Shown: in pieces, positions 1 to 6,879 of the stretch
How positions within the stretch are numbered: position 1 is the stretch's first letter
Layout of the letters: the number at the start of each line of letters is the position of its first letter
Source of the DNA: Candidatus Zhuqueibacterota bacterium
GTDB lineage: Bacteria; SM23-31
Assembly (NCBI GenBank): GCA_022562855.1
Contig: JADFON010000031.1
Span: 1 to 11,436, forward strand
DNA: 11,436 bases
Reading direction: 5' to 3'
Position numbers and translations under genes: made by a program
The notes under the pieces: generated by a model
What the model was told of the DNA's origin: nothing
What the model saw: only the letters and a program-made list of their open reading frames with translations
The model's database searches: none

Positions 1-641
1 ACCTCACTCGAAGGGCACAACCGGTTGATAGGGCATGATTCGCATAGCGGTTTACGTGCCTGGCAGGTTTTTCTGCCGTGATCGATCAATAGGTGAGAAA
101 AATGTGTCCATTCTTCTTCCGGTACTACTTCATTAAGGTCTTTCTCTATCTTATCCGGATTATTATTTTCCGATAATTCCAACCTGTTTGACAGACGTTT
201 AACATGAGTATCGACGACTATTCCGGGTATACCGAATATATTCCCAAGGATAACATTTGCGGTTTTTCTACCGATTCCCGGTAAGGACACCAAATCCTCC
301 ATGTTACCCGGAACCTCCCCGTCAAATTTTTCTAATATTTCAATGCAGCAATTCTGAATGCTCTTAGATTTATTGTTGAAAAATCCTGTTGACCTGATAT
401 CGTTTCCAAGATCTTCCAGGGATACTTCCGCGAAGTGTTTTGGCGAAGGATACTTTTTGAATAAATCGGGTGTTACCTTGTTGACTCTTTCGTCAGTGCA
501 TTGGGCTGATAAAATAGTAGCGATCAGGAGTTCCAGCGGTGTCGTGAAATTCAATGAACATTTCGAATCGGGGAACTCCTTATTCAGTATAATAATTATT
601 TGCTTTAAGCGGTCCTTCTTAACCTGAGTTTTCTCAGCCAT
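1..641 (-). CDS. nth: Endonuclease III (DNA glycosylase/AP lyase), 3' end cut by window edge
   Basis: Base excision repair enzyme of the HhH-GPD superfamily. It removes oxidised pyrimidines and cleaves the abasic site by beta-elimination. I translated the minus strand from the ATG at 641; 213 codons are visible with no stop, against about 211 residues for E. coli Nth, so only a few C-terminal residues are missing. The helix-hairpin-helix LPGIGRKTA (residues 120-128) carries the catalytic lysine K126. VVDTHVKR (142-149) carries the catalytic aspartate D144. The [4Fe-4S] ligands C193, C200, C203 and C209 keep the exact C-X6-C-X2-C-X5-C spacing. The start is fixed by a strong ribosome binding site 7 bases upstream. 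It lies 56 bases downstream of polX on the same strand, so the two are probably co-transcribed. No key residue is missing and the identification is secure. Confidence 0.96.
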   Translation of the reverse strand, partial: MAEKTQVKKDRLKQIIIILNKEFPDSKCSLNFTTPLELLIATILSAQCTDERVNKVTPDLFKKYPSPKHFAEVSLEDLGNDIRSTGFFNNKSKSIQNCCIEILEKFDGEVPGNMEDLVSLPGIGRKTANVILGNIFGIPGIVVDTHVKRLSNRLELSENNNPDKIEKDLNEVVPEEEWTHFSHLLIDHGRKTCQARKPLCESCPINRLCPSSE

Positions 642-648
642 TTCTATT

Positions 649-654
649 TCCTCC
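649..654 (-). promoter_or_regulatory. Strong ribosome binding site of nth
   Basis: Read on the minus strand this is GGAGGA, 7 bases before the nth ATG at 641. It is the only textbook Shine-Dalgarno sequence I find in the window; the other genes have weak matches or none. It settles the nth start and suggests that nth is translated independently of polX, whose stop codon is 56 bases upstream. Confidence 0.75.
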
Positions 655-697
655 GGATTCACTTCTGCGTATGGTGTTCTTCGTAAAACATCGTTTA

Positions 698-2428
698 TTA
701 TTTGGAGCTTCTTTTGCTTTGAAAAAAAAGATGAATCTCCGCTGCTCCCATCGTGTTCAATATGTCTTGCTTCTCCAGCCACCCTTTGCGCGCTATCCCG
801 ATACCGTATTCGACATCTTTTATTCCTTCAATGTTATGCGCATCGGGATTTACCGCGATCATGACACCTTTTTCTTTTGCATATTTGCAGTGCCGCCAGT
901 CGAGATCGAACCGGTGCGGATTCGCGTTGATTTCTATGACTATGCCATTTTTTTTCGCAAGATCTATAATATACTGCATATTAACCGGGAAACCTTCCCG
1001 TGCGAGCAGTAAGCGTCCTGTCGGGTGCCCAAGAATGGTGGTAAAGGGATTGTTCATCACCTTTTCAAGTCTTTTTGTAGCCTCAACCTCATTCATTTTT
1101 AGTTTTGAATGTACCGATGCCACAACGAGGTCAAATGTCTCAAGAATATTATCCGGGTAGTCAAGCGAACCGTCAATTAATATATCGGACTCGATACCTT
1201 TGAATATTTTGAAATCGGGATACTTGTCGTTGAGCTTATCTATTTCTTCATGCTGTTGCTTGATGCGGTCTTCCGAAAGCCCATTCGCATAAAATGCCGA
1301 CTTGCTGTGGTCGCAAATTCCCAGGTATTCATACCCTAAACCGATACACGCGGCTGCCATTTCTTCAATGGATTTGGTCCCGTCACTGTAGGATGTATGC
1401 ACATGGAGTATACCTTTTATATCGCCGGGCATTACTAACTGCGGTAGATCGTTCTTCGACGCCGCTTCAATTTCTCCAAAGTTTTCTCTCAGTTCGGGTT
1501 CGATATACTCCAGGTCAAGCGCTTTGAATACATCTTTTTCATCCTTACAAGAAACGGAGGCTCCATTTTTATAAAGTCCGTATTCGTTCATCTTTAGACC
1601 AAAGGCCTTTGCTCTTGACCGCATAGCCGTATTGTGCTCCTTCGAGCCGGTAAAATGGTGCAGCATAAATGGATATTCATTTTCTGAAACAAGCCGCAGG
1701 TCAGCCTGGAATCCCGAGGCAAGTCTCACCGAAGATTTTGTCTCTCCTTTTCCGATTACGGAATCAACATCCGGTAAACTTGTAAATTTTTCCATTGTAG
1801 ATTCTCTATGCTCGTTCTCCACTACAGCTATCAGGTCAATATCTTTTATCGTTTCTTTATGACGTCTTATGCTTCCTGCGATGCTGACTTGTTTTATATG
1901 GGGAAATTTCAGGACTATCTCGAGGAGATTGTACGCGGCGTGCTTTGCTTCATGAAAAAGATGCCTCTCACGGGACACTTTCAAAAACTGTATTCCCGAT
2001 AGTACATTGGCTTGCGATTTTTCGCCGAATCCGTTAAGGTCTGCCAGCCGGTTTTCATTACAGGCGTATTCCAATTCTCCAATGGATGTGATTTCCAATT
2101 TCTTGTATACAGCCCTTACTTTTTTTGGTCCCATTCCCGGAAGTTTCAAAATGTCGAACAGTCCGTCCGGTAATTTTTCCTTCATCTGTACATATTCGTC
2201 TATAGTCCCCGTGTTAATCAGTTGTGTAATCTTTTCCGCAAGACCTTTCCCAATACCTTTTATTTCGCTGAGTTTGCCTGTTTCAACTATAGATTTAACA
2301 GGTTCGGTAAGACTTTCTACGATTCTTGCCCCGTTTGTGTGTGCCCTCGCGCTGAACGGATTGCCCCCGGATAACTCGATCATTACGCCGAGTTCCTGTA
2401 AAATTTTTGCTACGGATTTGTTGTCCAT
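698..2428 (-). CDS. polX: DNA polymerase/3'-5' exonuclease PolX (X-family polymerase with PHP domain)
   Basis: Repair polymerase of 576 residues, the usual size for bacterial PolX. The N-terminal helix-hairpin-helix region (about 1-150) includes EIKGIGKGLAEKI (55-67) and LKLPGMGPKKVRAV (94-107). The nucleotidyltransferase core has the GS motif GSIRRH (185-190), the metal aspartates D196 and D198 in DIDLI, and the third aspartate D243 in ADLRL. The C-terminal PHP domain (about 336-570) shows the full metal-ligand set: H342 and H344, D349, H374, E413, H440, H468, D529 and H531. In characterised bacterial homologues (Bacillus, Thermus, Deinococcus) the PHP domain gives 3'-5' exonuclease and, in some, AP endonuclease or 3' end cleaning activity. 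Both active sites look intact. It precedes nth in an apparent two-gene repair operon. The start is the first ATG of the frame with only a weak AGAG ahead of it; MDNKSVAKIL is a typical family N-terminus. Confidence 0.95.
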   Translation of the reverse strand: MDNKSVAKILQELGVMIELSGGNPFSARAHTNGARIVESLTEPVKSIVETGKLSEIKGIGKGLAEKITQLINTGTIDEYVQMKEKLPDGLFDILKLPGMGPKKVRAVYKKLEITSIGELEYACNENRLADLNGFGEKSQANVLSGIQFLKVSRERHLFHEAKHAAYNLLEIVLKFPHIKQVSIAGSIRRHKETIKDIDLIAVVENEHRESTMEKFTSLPDVDSVIGKGETKSSVRLASGFQADLRLVSENEYPFMLHHFTGSKEHNTAMRSRAKAFGLKMNEYGLYKNGASVSCKDEKDVFKALDLEYIEPELRENFGEIEAASKNDLPQLVMPGDIKGILHVHTSYSDGTKSIEEMAAACIGLGYEYLGICDHSKSAFYANGLSEDRIKQQHEEIDKLNDKYPDFKIFKGIESDILIDGSLDYPDNILETFDLVVASVHSKLKMNEVEATKRLEKVMNNPFTTILGHPTGRLLLAREGFPVNMQYIIDLAKKNGIVIEINANPHRFDLDWRHCKYAKEKGVMIAVNPDAHNIEGIKDVEYGIGIARKGWLEKQDILNTMGAAEIHLFFQSKRSSK

Positions 2429-2590
2429 TTTCTATTCTCTATTTTTTTACCACTGAAGTGATTCACTCGTATCTAATATTATCATTCGGGATACTGCTTA
2501 TTAATGGGACTGTCTATTTGGTAAGGTATTTTGAAATGAATTGCAAGAAAATTTTTAAAAGATTTGCTTAAACCTGTTTTTCAGGGATTT

Positions 2591-2983
2591 TCAGGCGGAA
2601 GAATTAGTTGTTTTTGCACCAAGACGGTTTACTAATTTTTGTATATACCCGGCATCGAAGGGTTTAAATACCGAGGCATCGGAATACCGTTTGTAAAGCG
2701 TACGCAATTGAGACTTTTTTGTTACGGCTTTATCCATCAATATGATGAATATGTTTGGATATTTCTCCCGAATGGAAATGAGGAAATCAATCCCCTTATT
2801 TTCTACAATATTTACATCGATCAATAAATAAACTGCCGATTCCAGTTCCGCTTTAAAAGCCGGGGAGTCGTTTGCAATCCTAACATCGAATTTATCGGAA
2901 AATACCAGCGCCAAACTCTTCGATAAATCTTCATCTTCATCTGCAATGAGAAGTTTCGGAAGACTATTCTTATTTTTATTCAT
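2591..2983 (-). CDS. Stand-alone receiver (REC) domain protein, atypical
   Basis: A 130-residue protein made of one CheY-like receiver domain with no output domain. Visible features are the acidic pocket ADEDED (14-19), the candidate phosphoacceptor D56 at the end of the hydrophobic strand VYLLID (51-56), and the conserved lysine K107 in SVFKPFD. Where the switch Thr/Ser is expected after strand 4 the sequence reads FIILMDKAV (79-87), putting M83 or D84 there instead. Signalling through the usual Thr/Tyr coupling is therefore doubtful. The MP motif that often follows the phosphoacceptor is also absent (DVNIV). It lies 224 bases downstream of the NtrC-type regulator and has a candidate promoter of its own, so it may be a separate unit. 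It could be a phosphate sink, a connector for the upstream kinase, or a phosphorylation-independent pseudo-receiver; the sequence does not decide. The fold assignment is fairly secure, the role unknown. Confidence 0.85.
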   Translation of the reverse strand: MNKNKNSLPKLLIADEDEDLSKSLALVFSDKFDVRIANDSPAFKAELESAVYLLIDVNIVENKGIDFLISIREKYPNIFIILMDKAVTKKSQLRTLYKRYSDASVFKPFDAGYIQKLVNRLGAKTTNSSA

Positions 2984-3068
2984 ATAACCCAGTTATAAAA
3001 AAACACAAAGTATTCTTGTCTTTACAGCGCCAAATAAAAAAGAATATCACAATTTCTATGCCAGATTG

Positions 3069-3097
3069 AAAATATGGTTGAATCAGATATAAGTCAA
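3069..3097 (-). promoter_or_regulatory. Candidate sigma-70-type promoter for the receiver gene
   Basis: On the minus strand a -35 box TTGACT (3092-3097; 5 of 6 to consensus) is followed by a 17-base spacer and a -10 box TATTTT (3069-3074; 4 of 6). Transcription would start near 3062, leaving a leader of about 80 bases before the ATG at 2983. It is the best-spaced promoter match I found in the intergenic regions. Bacteroidota proper use a different consensus, so the call depends on the real host lineage. Confidence 0.4.
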
Positions 3098-3127
3098 ACA
3101 AAAATCAAACCGCGCCCAGTGGGAAAC

Positions 3128-3165
3128 TCTACTATTTAGTAGAATATATTCTTAATTATGAGAAT
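3128..3165. repeat. Cluster of three overlapping palindromes
   Basis: Three inverted repeats sit head to tail. TCTACT (3128-3133) and AGTAGA (3138-3143) form a perfect 6-base stem with a 4-base loop. AGAATATATTCT (3141-3152) is a perfect 12-base palindrome. ATTCT (3148-3152) and AGAAT (3161-3165) make a third pair with an 8-base spacer. The cluster lies about 40-70 bases downstream of the NtrC-type gene's stop and about 30 bases upstream of the -35 box of the receiver promoter. It could be an operator, or part of the transcript end; it lacks a T-run typical of an intrinsic terminator. AT-rich DNA makes chance palindromes common. Confidence 0.4.
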
Positions 3166-3207
3166 AGCCGGGGGAAATAGTGGCAGGTCAATAAAACTGT
3201 TTTTGCA

Positions 3208-4575
3208 TCATTTCAACGATATGGACAATTCATCAAGCTTTCTATAGAGTGAGGAGACGCTTATCCCGAGAGCTGCAGCCGTTTCTTCTTTTTTCATGCC
3301 ATGATTCGACAGCGCTTCTGCAATGTGCCGGTGTTCATAAATTCTCATTGCTTCTTTTAAATCGTCCGGTGTGGTGGTTTTTTCTTCGGGAATTTCCATA
3401 TACATATTCGGAGGGAGGTTATTCGGGCTTATGAGAGAGGAATCGCAAAAAATAATAGCCCTCTCGATCGCGTTTTGCAGTTCTCTTATTTCTCCTTTCC
3501 AGTTATAATTGATAAGGATTTTCATAGTCTCGTTGTCAACTCCGCTTACCGGTTTACTCATTTCTTTGGAGTATTTATGAACAAAGTGGTTGACCAGCAA
3601 GGGAATATCGTCTTTTCGTTCCGAAAGAGACGGCAGGCTTATTTCTATTACGTTTAACCGGTAATATAAATCAAGCCTGAATTTTTCTTCTTTAATAGCC
3701 TTCAGAAGATCGAGATTGGTCGCAGTGATTATTCGGACATCAATTTGCACAGGCATTGTTTCTCCAACCGGAATAATCTCTTTCTGCTCGATTGCCCGGA
3801 GAAGTTTTGCCTGAACATTTAAAGGAACGACGCCTATTTCATCAAGAAAAAGCGTCCCTTTGTTCGCTGCTTCAAAAAATCCTTTTTTGTCTTTTATCGC
3901 CCCCGTAAAGGCTCCTTTTTTGTATCCGAACAATTCACTTTCGACTAAATGTTCCGATATTGCTCCACAGTTTAATGCAACAAATCGCTCGCCCTTTCGT
4001 TTGCTGCAGTAGTGAAGCGAACGTGCTATGAGTTCTTTGCCTGTCCCGCTTTTTCCGGTTATCAGTATATTTCCGGTCGTATTGGCAACTTTTTTTATGC
4101 TTTCAAACACAGCCTGCATTTTTTCAGTTTGACCGATCAGGTTTTCAAAATCATATTTTTCATTGATTTCTTTCCTGAGATTCTTGTTTTCCAGCAATAA
4201 TTCCTTGTGTTCGAACAATTTTTTGATTTTGAACAAAACGTCGTCAAATTCCAGCGGCTTCATGATATAATCATATGCGCCGAGACGCAGAGCCTTGACC
4301 GCGGTTTCAAGCGCCCCAAATGCAGTGATTATAATAAAAAAAGTCTCCGGTTGTATTCCCGATACTTTTTGTAACAGCGTGATACCGTCGATACCGGGCA
4401 TTTTAATATCCGTTATCACAAGATCGTACCCGGATGATTCGGCACCGGTAATTTTCTCGAGGGCAATTTCACCGTTACCCGCTTCGTCCACGCTAAATCC
4501 TTCGCTTTGCAGAAAATAGGCTAAAGAGTTACGAATAATTTCTTCATCGTCCACGACTAAAATCTTGCGTTTCAT
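3208..4575 (-). CDS. NtrC-family sigma-54-dependent response regulator
   Basis: Transcription activator of 455 residues in the standard order receiver, AAA+ domain, Fis-type helix-turn-helix. The receiver (1-122) has the acidic pair D9/D10, phosphoacceptor D56 in ITDIKMP, T84 and K106. The AAA+ domain (about 143-375) has Walker A GKSGTGKE (174-181), the sigma-54 contact loop GAFTGA (221-226), Walker B TLFLDE (241-246) and the sensor region IRELQN (363-368). The helix-turn-helix is at about 417-450 (HIAEALSNHGMKKEETAAAL, then the recognition helix). Walker A has K where the family usually has E (GESGTGKE); the essential K180 is kept, so ATPase function is expected. It begins 2 bases after the histidine kinase stop, so the two form a cognate pair. 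It should remodel RNA polymerase carrying sigma-54 at -24/-12 promoters, but I found no convincing one in this window, so the targets are probably elsewhere. The specific signal is unknown. Confidence 0.94.
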   Translation of the reverse strand: MKRKILVVDDEEIIRNSLAYFLQSEGFSVDEAGNGEIALEKITGAESSGYDLVITDIKMPGIDGITLLQKVSGIQPETFFIIITAFGALETAVKALRLGAYDYIMKPLEFDDVLFKIKKLFEHKELLLENKNLRKEINEKYDFENLIGQTEKMQAVFESIKKVANTTGNILITGKSGTGKELIARSLHYCSKRKGERFVALNCGAISEHLVESELFGYKKGAFTGAIKDKKGFFEAANKGTLFLDEIGVVPLNVQAKLLRAIEQKEIIPVGETMPVQIDVRIITATNLDLLKAIKEEKFRLDLYYRLNVIEISLPSLSERKDDIPLLVNHFVHKYSKEMSKPVSGVDNETMKILINYNWKGEIRELQNAIERAIIFCDSSLISPNNLPPNMYMEIPEEKTTTPDDLKEAMRIYEHRHIAEALSNHGMKKEETAAALGISVSSLYRKLDELSISLK

Positions 4576-4577
4576 AA

Positions 4578-6458
4578 TTATCTCAATATTGGAATTTCTA
4601 TTTTAAATGTGCTGCCGGAGCCGACCCGGCTTTCTACAGATATTTTGCCTCTAAGACTTTCTATTATTCCATAGCTGACCCACAGTCCTAAACCTGTGCC
4701 CTTGCCGACGCCCTTTGTTGTAAAAAAAGGATCGAATATCTTGTTGATTATCGATTCCGGCATGCCTTTTCCGTTATCTTTTATTTCAATATTTATCGAT
4801 CCGTTCCCCATATTAGAAGATATCGAAATATGCCCATTTTCTTCGGGAATAGCGTCCAGCGCATTGAGCAATATATTTATGAAAACCTGCTGCACCTGAT
4901 CATCCGGCAAATCGGTAACCGGCAGCTTGTCATCAAGCTGTACATCGATTTCACAATGGTTTGCCCGGTTGTCGTATTTGATAATATTTACTGCTTCCTG
5001 AACGAGATTATTGATATTGGTAGGTTTTATTTGAAAATCGGATGGTTGGGAAAATGTTACAAGTTCATGGATGAGTTTACTGATTCGGTCAGTTTGTTTT
5101 TTTATTAGATTCAAGTTTTTCTTTAAGTTTTCATCGTCTGTGCCTCTTACAAGCACCTGTATTAAAGAGGATATAGATGTGAGCGGATTTCCGACTTCAT
5201 GAGCGATACCTGCCGCTAACTGACCGACAACAGATAATTTTTCGGAATGGCTTATCTGAGTTTTCAGTTTTTTATATTCGGTCATATCCCTCAGTATGGC
5301 GGAACTTCCGATAATTTTCCGGTTTTTGTCCCTGATAATCGACCGTGTTAATGACGTCGTAATTCTTTTGCCGTCCTTTGTAACTCTTTCGCCTTCGTAG
5401 TTTTTTATGAACCCTTCCTGCTTAAGCAGGGTATTTATCAACCTTAACTCTCCGGATTTTTTTGCTTCGGGTGTAAGAAGTATATCGAAATTCTTCCCTA
5501 TGACTTCCTCACGGGGATATCCGAATATGTTTTCGGCTCCTTTATTCCACGATACGATTGTATCATTGAGATCCATTCCGATTATCGCGTCGACGGAATT
5601 ATCTACAACGGACGATAGATAATGTTCCTTGGAGAATATTTCCTGGCGAATCTGAATTTTTTCTGTCAGGTCGTTGTGAATAGTAGAATACCCGATTAAT
5701 TTGCCGTCATTATTTCTTAATCTCGTCCAATTTACTTCAACAGTAAGCACTTTTCCGTCTTTTCTTACTCTTTCGGTTCTGTAGTAATCCGCTAAACCGT
5801 CTTGCTTTAAAAGTAACTCCATCGACCGGAGTTCTTTGCTTGTGCGTAATTCATCGGTAAAAAGTATGTCAAGCGACTTTCCGATTACCTCATTCGGCTT
5901 ATATTGGAACATCAATTCTGCGCCTTCGTTCCACGTAGATATATTGAGCTTTTCGTCAAGATTAATTACCGCATCTGTTGTTCCATCGGATAGGGAGGCG
6001 AGCCGAAGATCTTCATATTCTAATTCCTTCCTATAACTATTTGTTATATTTTCAAGTTGTAAATCCCTGAAATGATTTGAATGCAAGATCTGGGTTTCAT
6101 TGAATATATCGCTAATTTCACGGCAATTAATACAAAAAAACTGGTCGTCGTCTCGCAGTCTATCCATAAACCTCATGAAGACTGTTTGACCGTATAAGAA
6201 AGCAAGCTGTGTTTCTTTCAGACTAAATCCAGGTTCATCACGTTTTTTTGCCATTTTTTCAAGAAAAATATTCAGTTTTGTATTGTCCTCTTTTTCAAAG
6301 ATATGAATCAAGGCGTTAAAATGTTCCGTTACCGTTTCTTCAATGCCGCTTACCTGATTTTTTTGGTGTCGGTCTTTCGACTTCTTGACAAGAGAAACCC
6401 ACTCGTTAATTATGTTGCCGCTCTCCTTTTTGAACGCTTCTATGTATTTTTTATCCAT
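4578..6458 (-). CDS. Soluble sensor histidine kinase with tandem PAS domains
   Basis: Kinase of 626 residues with no predicted membrane segment, so it should sense a cytoplasmic signal. The N-terminal 135 residues are helical and resemble the RsbR/RsbRD-type N-terminal domain (weak recognition); they contain a Cys pair, C109-I-N-C112. Two PAS domains follow at about 151-268 and 281-395, each with a W-N-x-G-A-E motif and ending in the D-[LM]-T-E sequence that commonly closes a PAS/PAC module. The kinase core has the H-box AHEVGNPL with phosphorylated H420, N-box NILLNALDAI (528-537), G1 DNGKGM (561-566), F-box FDPFFTT (575-581) and G2 GKGTGLGL (585-592). All catalytic motifs are intact. It forms a two-gene unit with the NtrC-type regulator 2 bases downstream. 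The upstream 421-base gap holds its control region and a probable mobile element. No clear ribosome binding site precedes the ATG, but the N-terminus looks natural. The ligand is unknown; heme or redox sensing are possibilities only. Confidence 0.93.
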   Translation of the reverse strand: MDKKYIEAFKKESGNIINEWVSLVKKSKDRHQKNQVSGIEETVTEHFNALIHIFEKEDNTKLNIFLEKMAKKRDEPGFSLKETQLAFLYGQTVFMRFMDRLRDDDQFFCINCREISDIFNETQILHSNHFRDLQLENITNSYRKELEYEDLRLASLSDGTTDAVINLDEKLNISTWNEGAELMFQYKPNEVIGKSLDILFTDELRTSKELRSMELLLKQDGLADYYRTERVRKDGKVLTVEVNWTRLRNNDGKLIGYSTIHNDLTEKIQIRQEIFSKEHYLSSVVDNSVDAIIGMDLNDTIVSWNKGAENIFGYPREEVIGKNFDILLTPEAKKSGELRLINTLLKQEGFIKNYEGERVTKDGKRITTSLTRSIIRDKNRKIIGSSAILRDMTEYKKLKTQISHSEKLSVVGQLAAGIAHEVGNPLTSISSLIQVLVRGTDDENLKKNLNLIKKQTDRISKLIHELVTFSQPSDFQIKPTNINNLVQEAVNIIKYDNRANHCEIDVQLDDKLPVTDLPDDQVQQVFINILLNALDAIPEENGHISISSNMGNGSINIEIKDNGKGMPESIINKIFDPFFTTKGVGKGTGLGLWVSYGIIESLRGKISVESRVGSGSTFKIEIPILR

Positions 6459-6507
6459 CGAATTTCATGTTTGATGTTAGGATCAATATGGTACTGTAGT
6501 CCTCAGA

Positions 6508-6520
6508 AGCACAACGTGCT
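6508..6520. repeat. Short hairpin sharing the core of the mobile-element terminal repeat
   Basis: AGCAC-AAC-GTGCT is a perfect 5-base stem with a 3-base loop, about 40 bases upstream of the histidine kinase start. Its first nine bases, AGCACAACG, also occur in the terminal repeats at 6829-6837 and, inverted, at 6608-6616. It lies in the leader or promoter zone of the kinase gene (6459-6599), in which I see no other convincing signal. It may be a remnant of an end of the element, an operator, or coincidence. Confidence 0.35.
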
Positions 6521-6591
6521 TTATGGAATAAGTTTCAATTGATTCCATGGCGGAAAAATCATCCTCAAGGGCATTGAATTCTGCCAATCTG

Positions 6592-6603
6592 ATACTATAG
6601 TAT
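6592..6603. repeat. 12-base perfect palindrome at the element's left junction
   Basis: ATACTATAGTAT reads identically on both strands and overlaps the left copy of the GTATA direct repeat that flanks the mobile element. A palindrome at the insertion point could be a preferred target, or a short operator upstream of the kinase gene. A similar but imperfect string, TACTGTAGT, occurs near 6492. Confidence 0.35.
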
Positions 6604-6845
6604 AACCCGTTGTGCTATTACAAATCCCTTATTTTGTGGCGCGGCGTAAGCCGTCCCTGACGGGAGAGTGAAAAAATTATTCGAATTCAAACCATAAATG
6701 TCATTCCCATGCAACACTCACGAAAACGAACCGAAAAAAACAATTCTGGATTCCGTGTCCCCAAAAACAGGGGCGCATAGCGGCAGGCAGGCTAAGCACG
6801 GAATGACAATTTATCCTTTCATTCTAATAGCACAACGGGTGTATA
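6600..6845. mobile_element. Probable MITE-like element, 236 bases, with flanking 5-base direct repeats
   Basis: This fills most of the 421-base gene-free gap between ygfZ and the histidine kinase. A perfect 16-base inverted repeat, ACCCGTTGTGCTATTA at 6605-6620 and its exact reverse complement at 6825-6840, bounds a 236-base segment. Directly outside each end is GTATA (6600-6604 and 6841-6845), as expected of a target-site duplication. The interior has no open reading frame of note, so the element would depend on a transposase supplied elsewhere. It contains small stem-loops (CGGC-GTAA-GCCG at 6642-6653; TCCC-TGAC-GGGA at 6654-6665) and a nested inverted repeat at 6694-6814. I cannot name the transposase family. 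The alternative is that the long inverted repeat is a native transcript-end structure and the GTATA match is chance, since the flanks are AT-rich. Confidence 0.6.
6694..6814. repeat. Nested inverted-repeat element (GTCATTCC type)
   Basis: The left arm ATAAATGTCATTCC (6694-6707) pairs with the right arm GGAATGACAATTTAT (6800-6814), with one unpaired base. A second, internal arm ATTCCGTG (6750-6757) pairs perfectly with CACGGAAT (6797-6804), so the right arm can fold with either partner. CCCC (6759-6762) and GGGG (6770-6773) make a small inner stem. Arms of the form GTCATTCC...GGAATGAC are familiar to me from dispersed intergenic repeats in many bacteria. Here the element sits inside the larger terminal-repeat element, suggesting insertion of one into the other. 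No flanking duplication is obvious. Confidence 0.5.
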
Positions 6846-6879
6846 ATAAGAAAAAAGAAGAAATATTCAAATAGATATG

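Noticed and set aside
2007-2456. Open frame of 149 codons on the plus strand opposite polX
   Set aside because: It lies antisense to the conserved N-terminal region of polX and its translation shows no recognisable domain. The same holds for other plus-strand open frames, such as 753-1160 and 10762-11121.
2573-2585. Small hairpin CCTG-TTTTT-CAGG downstream of the receiver gene as a terminator
   Set aside because: The stem is only 4 base pairs and is followed on the minus strand by just three T's, too weak for an intrinsic terminator.
2984-3207. CRISPR array, tRNA or other RNA gene in the intergenic regions
   Set aside because: No regularly spaced direct repeats and no cloverleaf-like set of stems were found here or in the 6459-6879 gap; only the inverted repeats already listed.
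6570-6584. Possible sigma-54 promoter (GG...GC) near the kinase gene
   Set aside because: The GG and GC are 11 bases apart, not the required 10, and it points away from the kinase. A minus-strand candidate at 6550-6564 has the same spacing fault.
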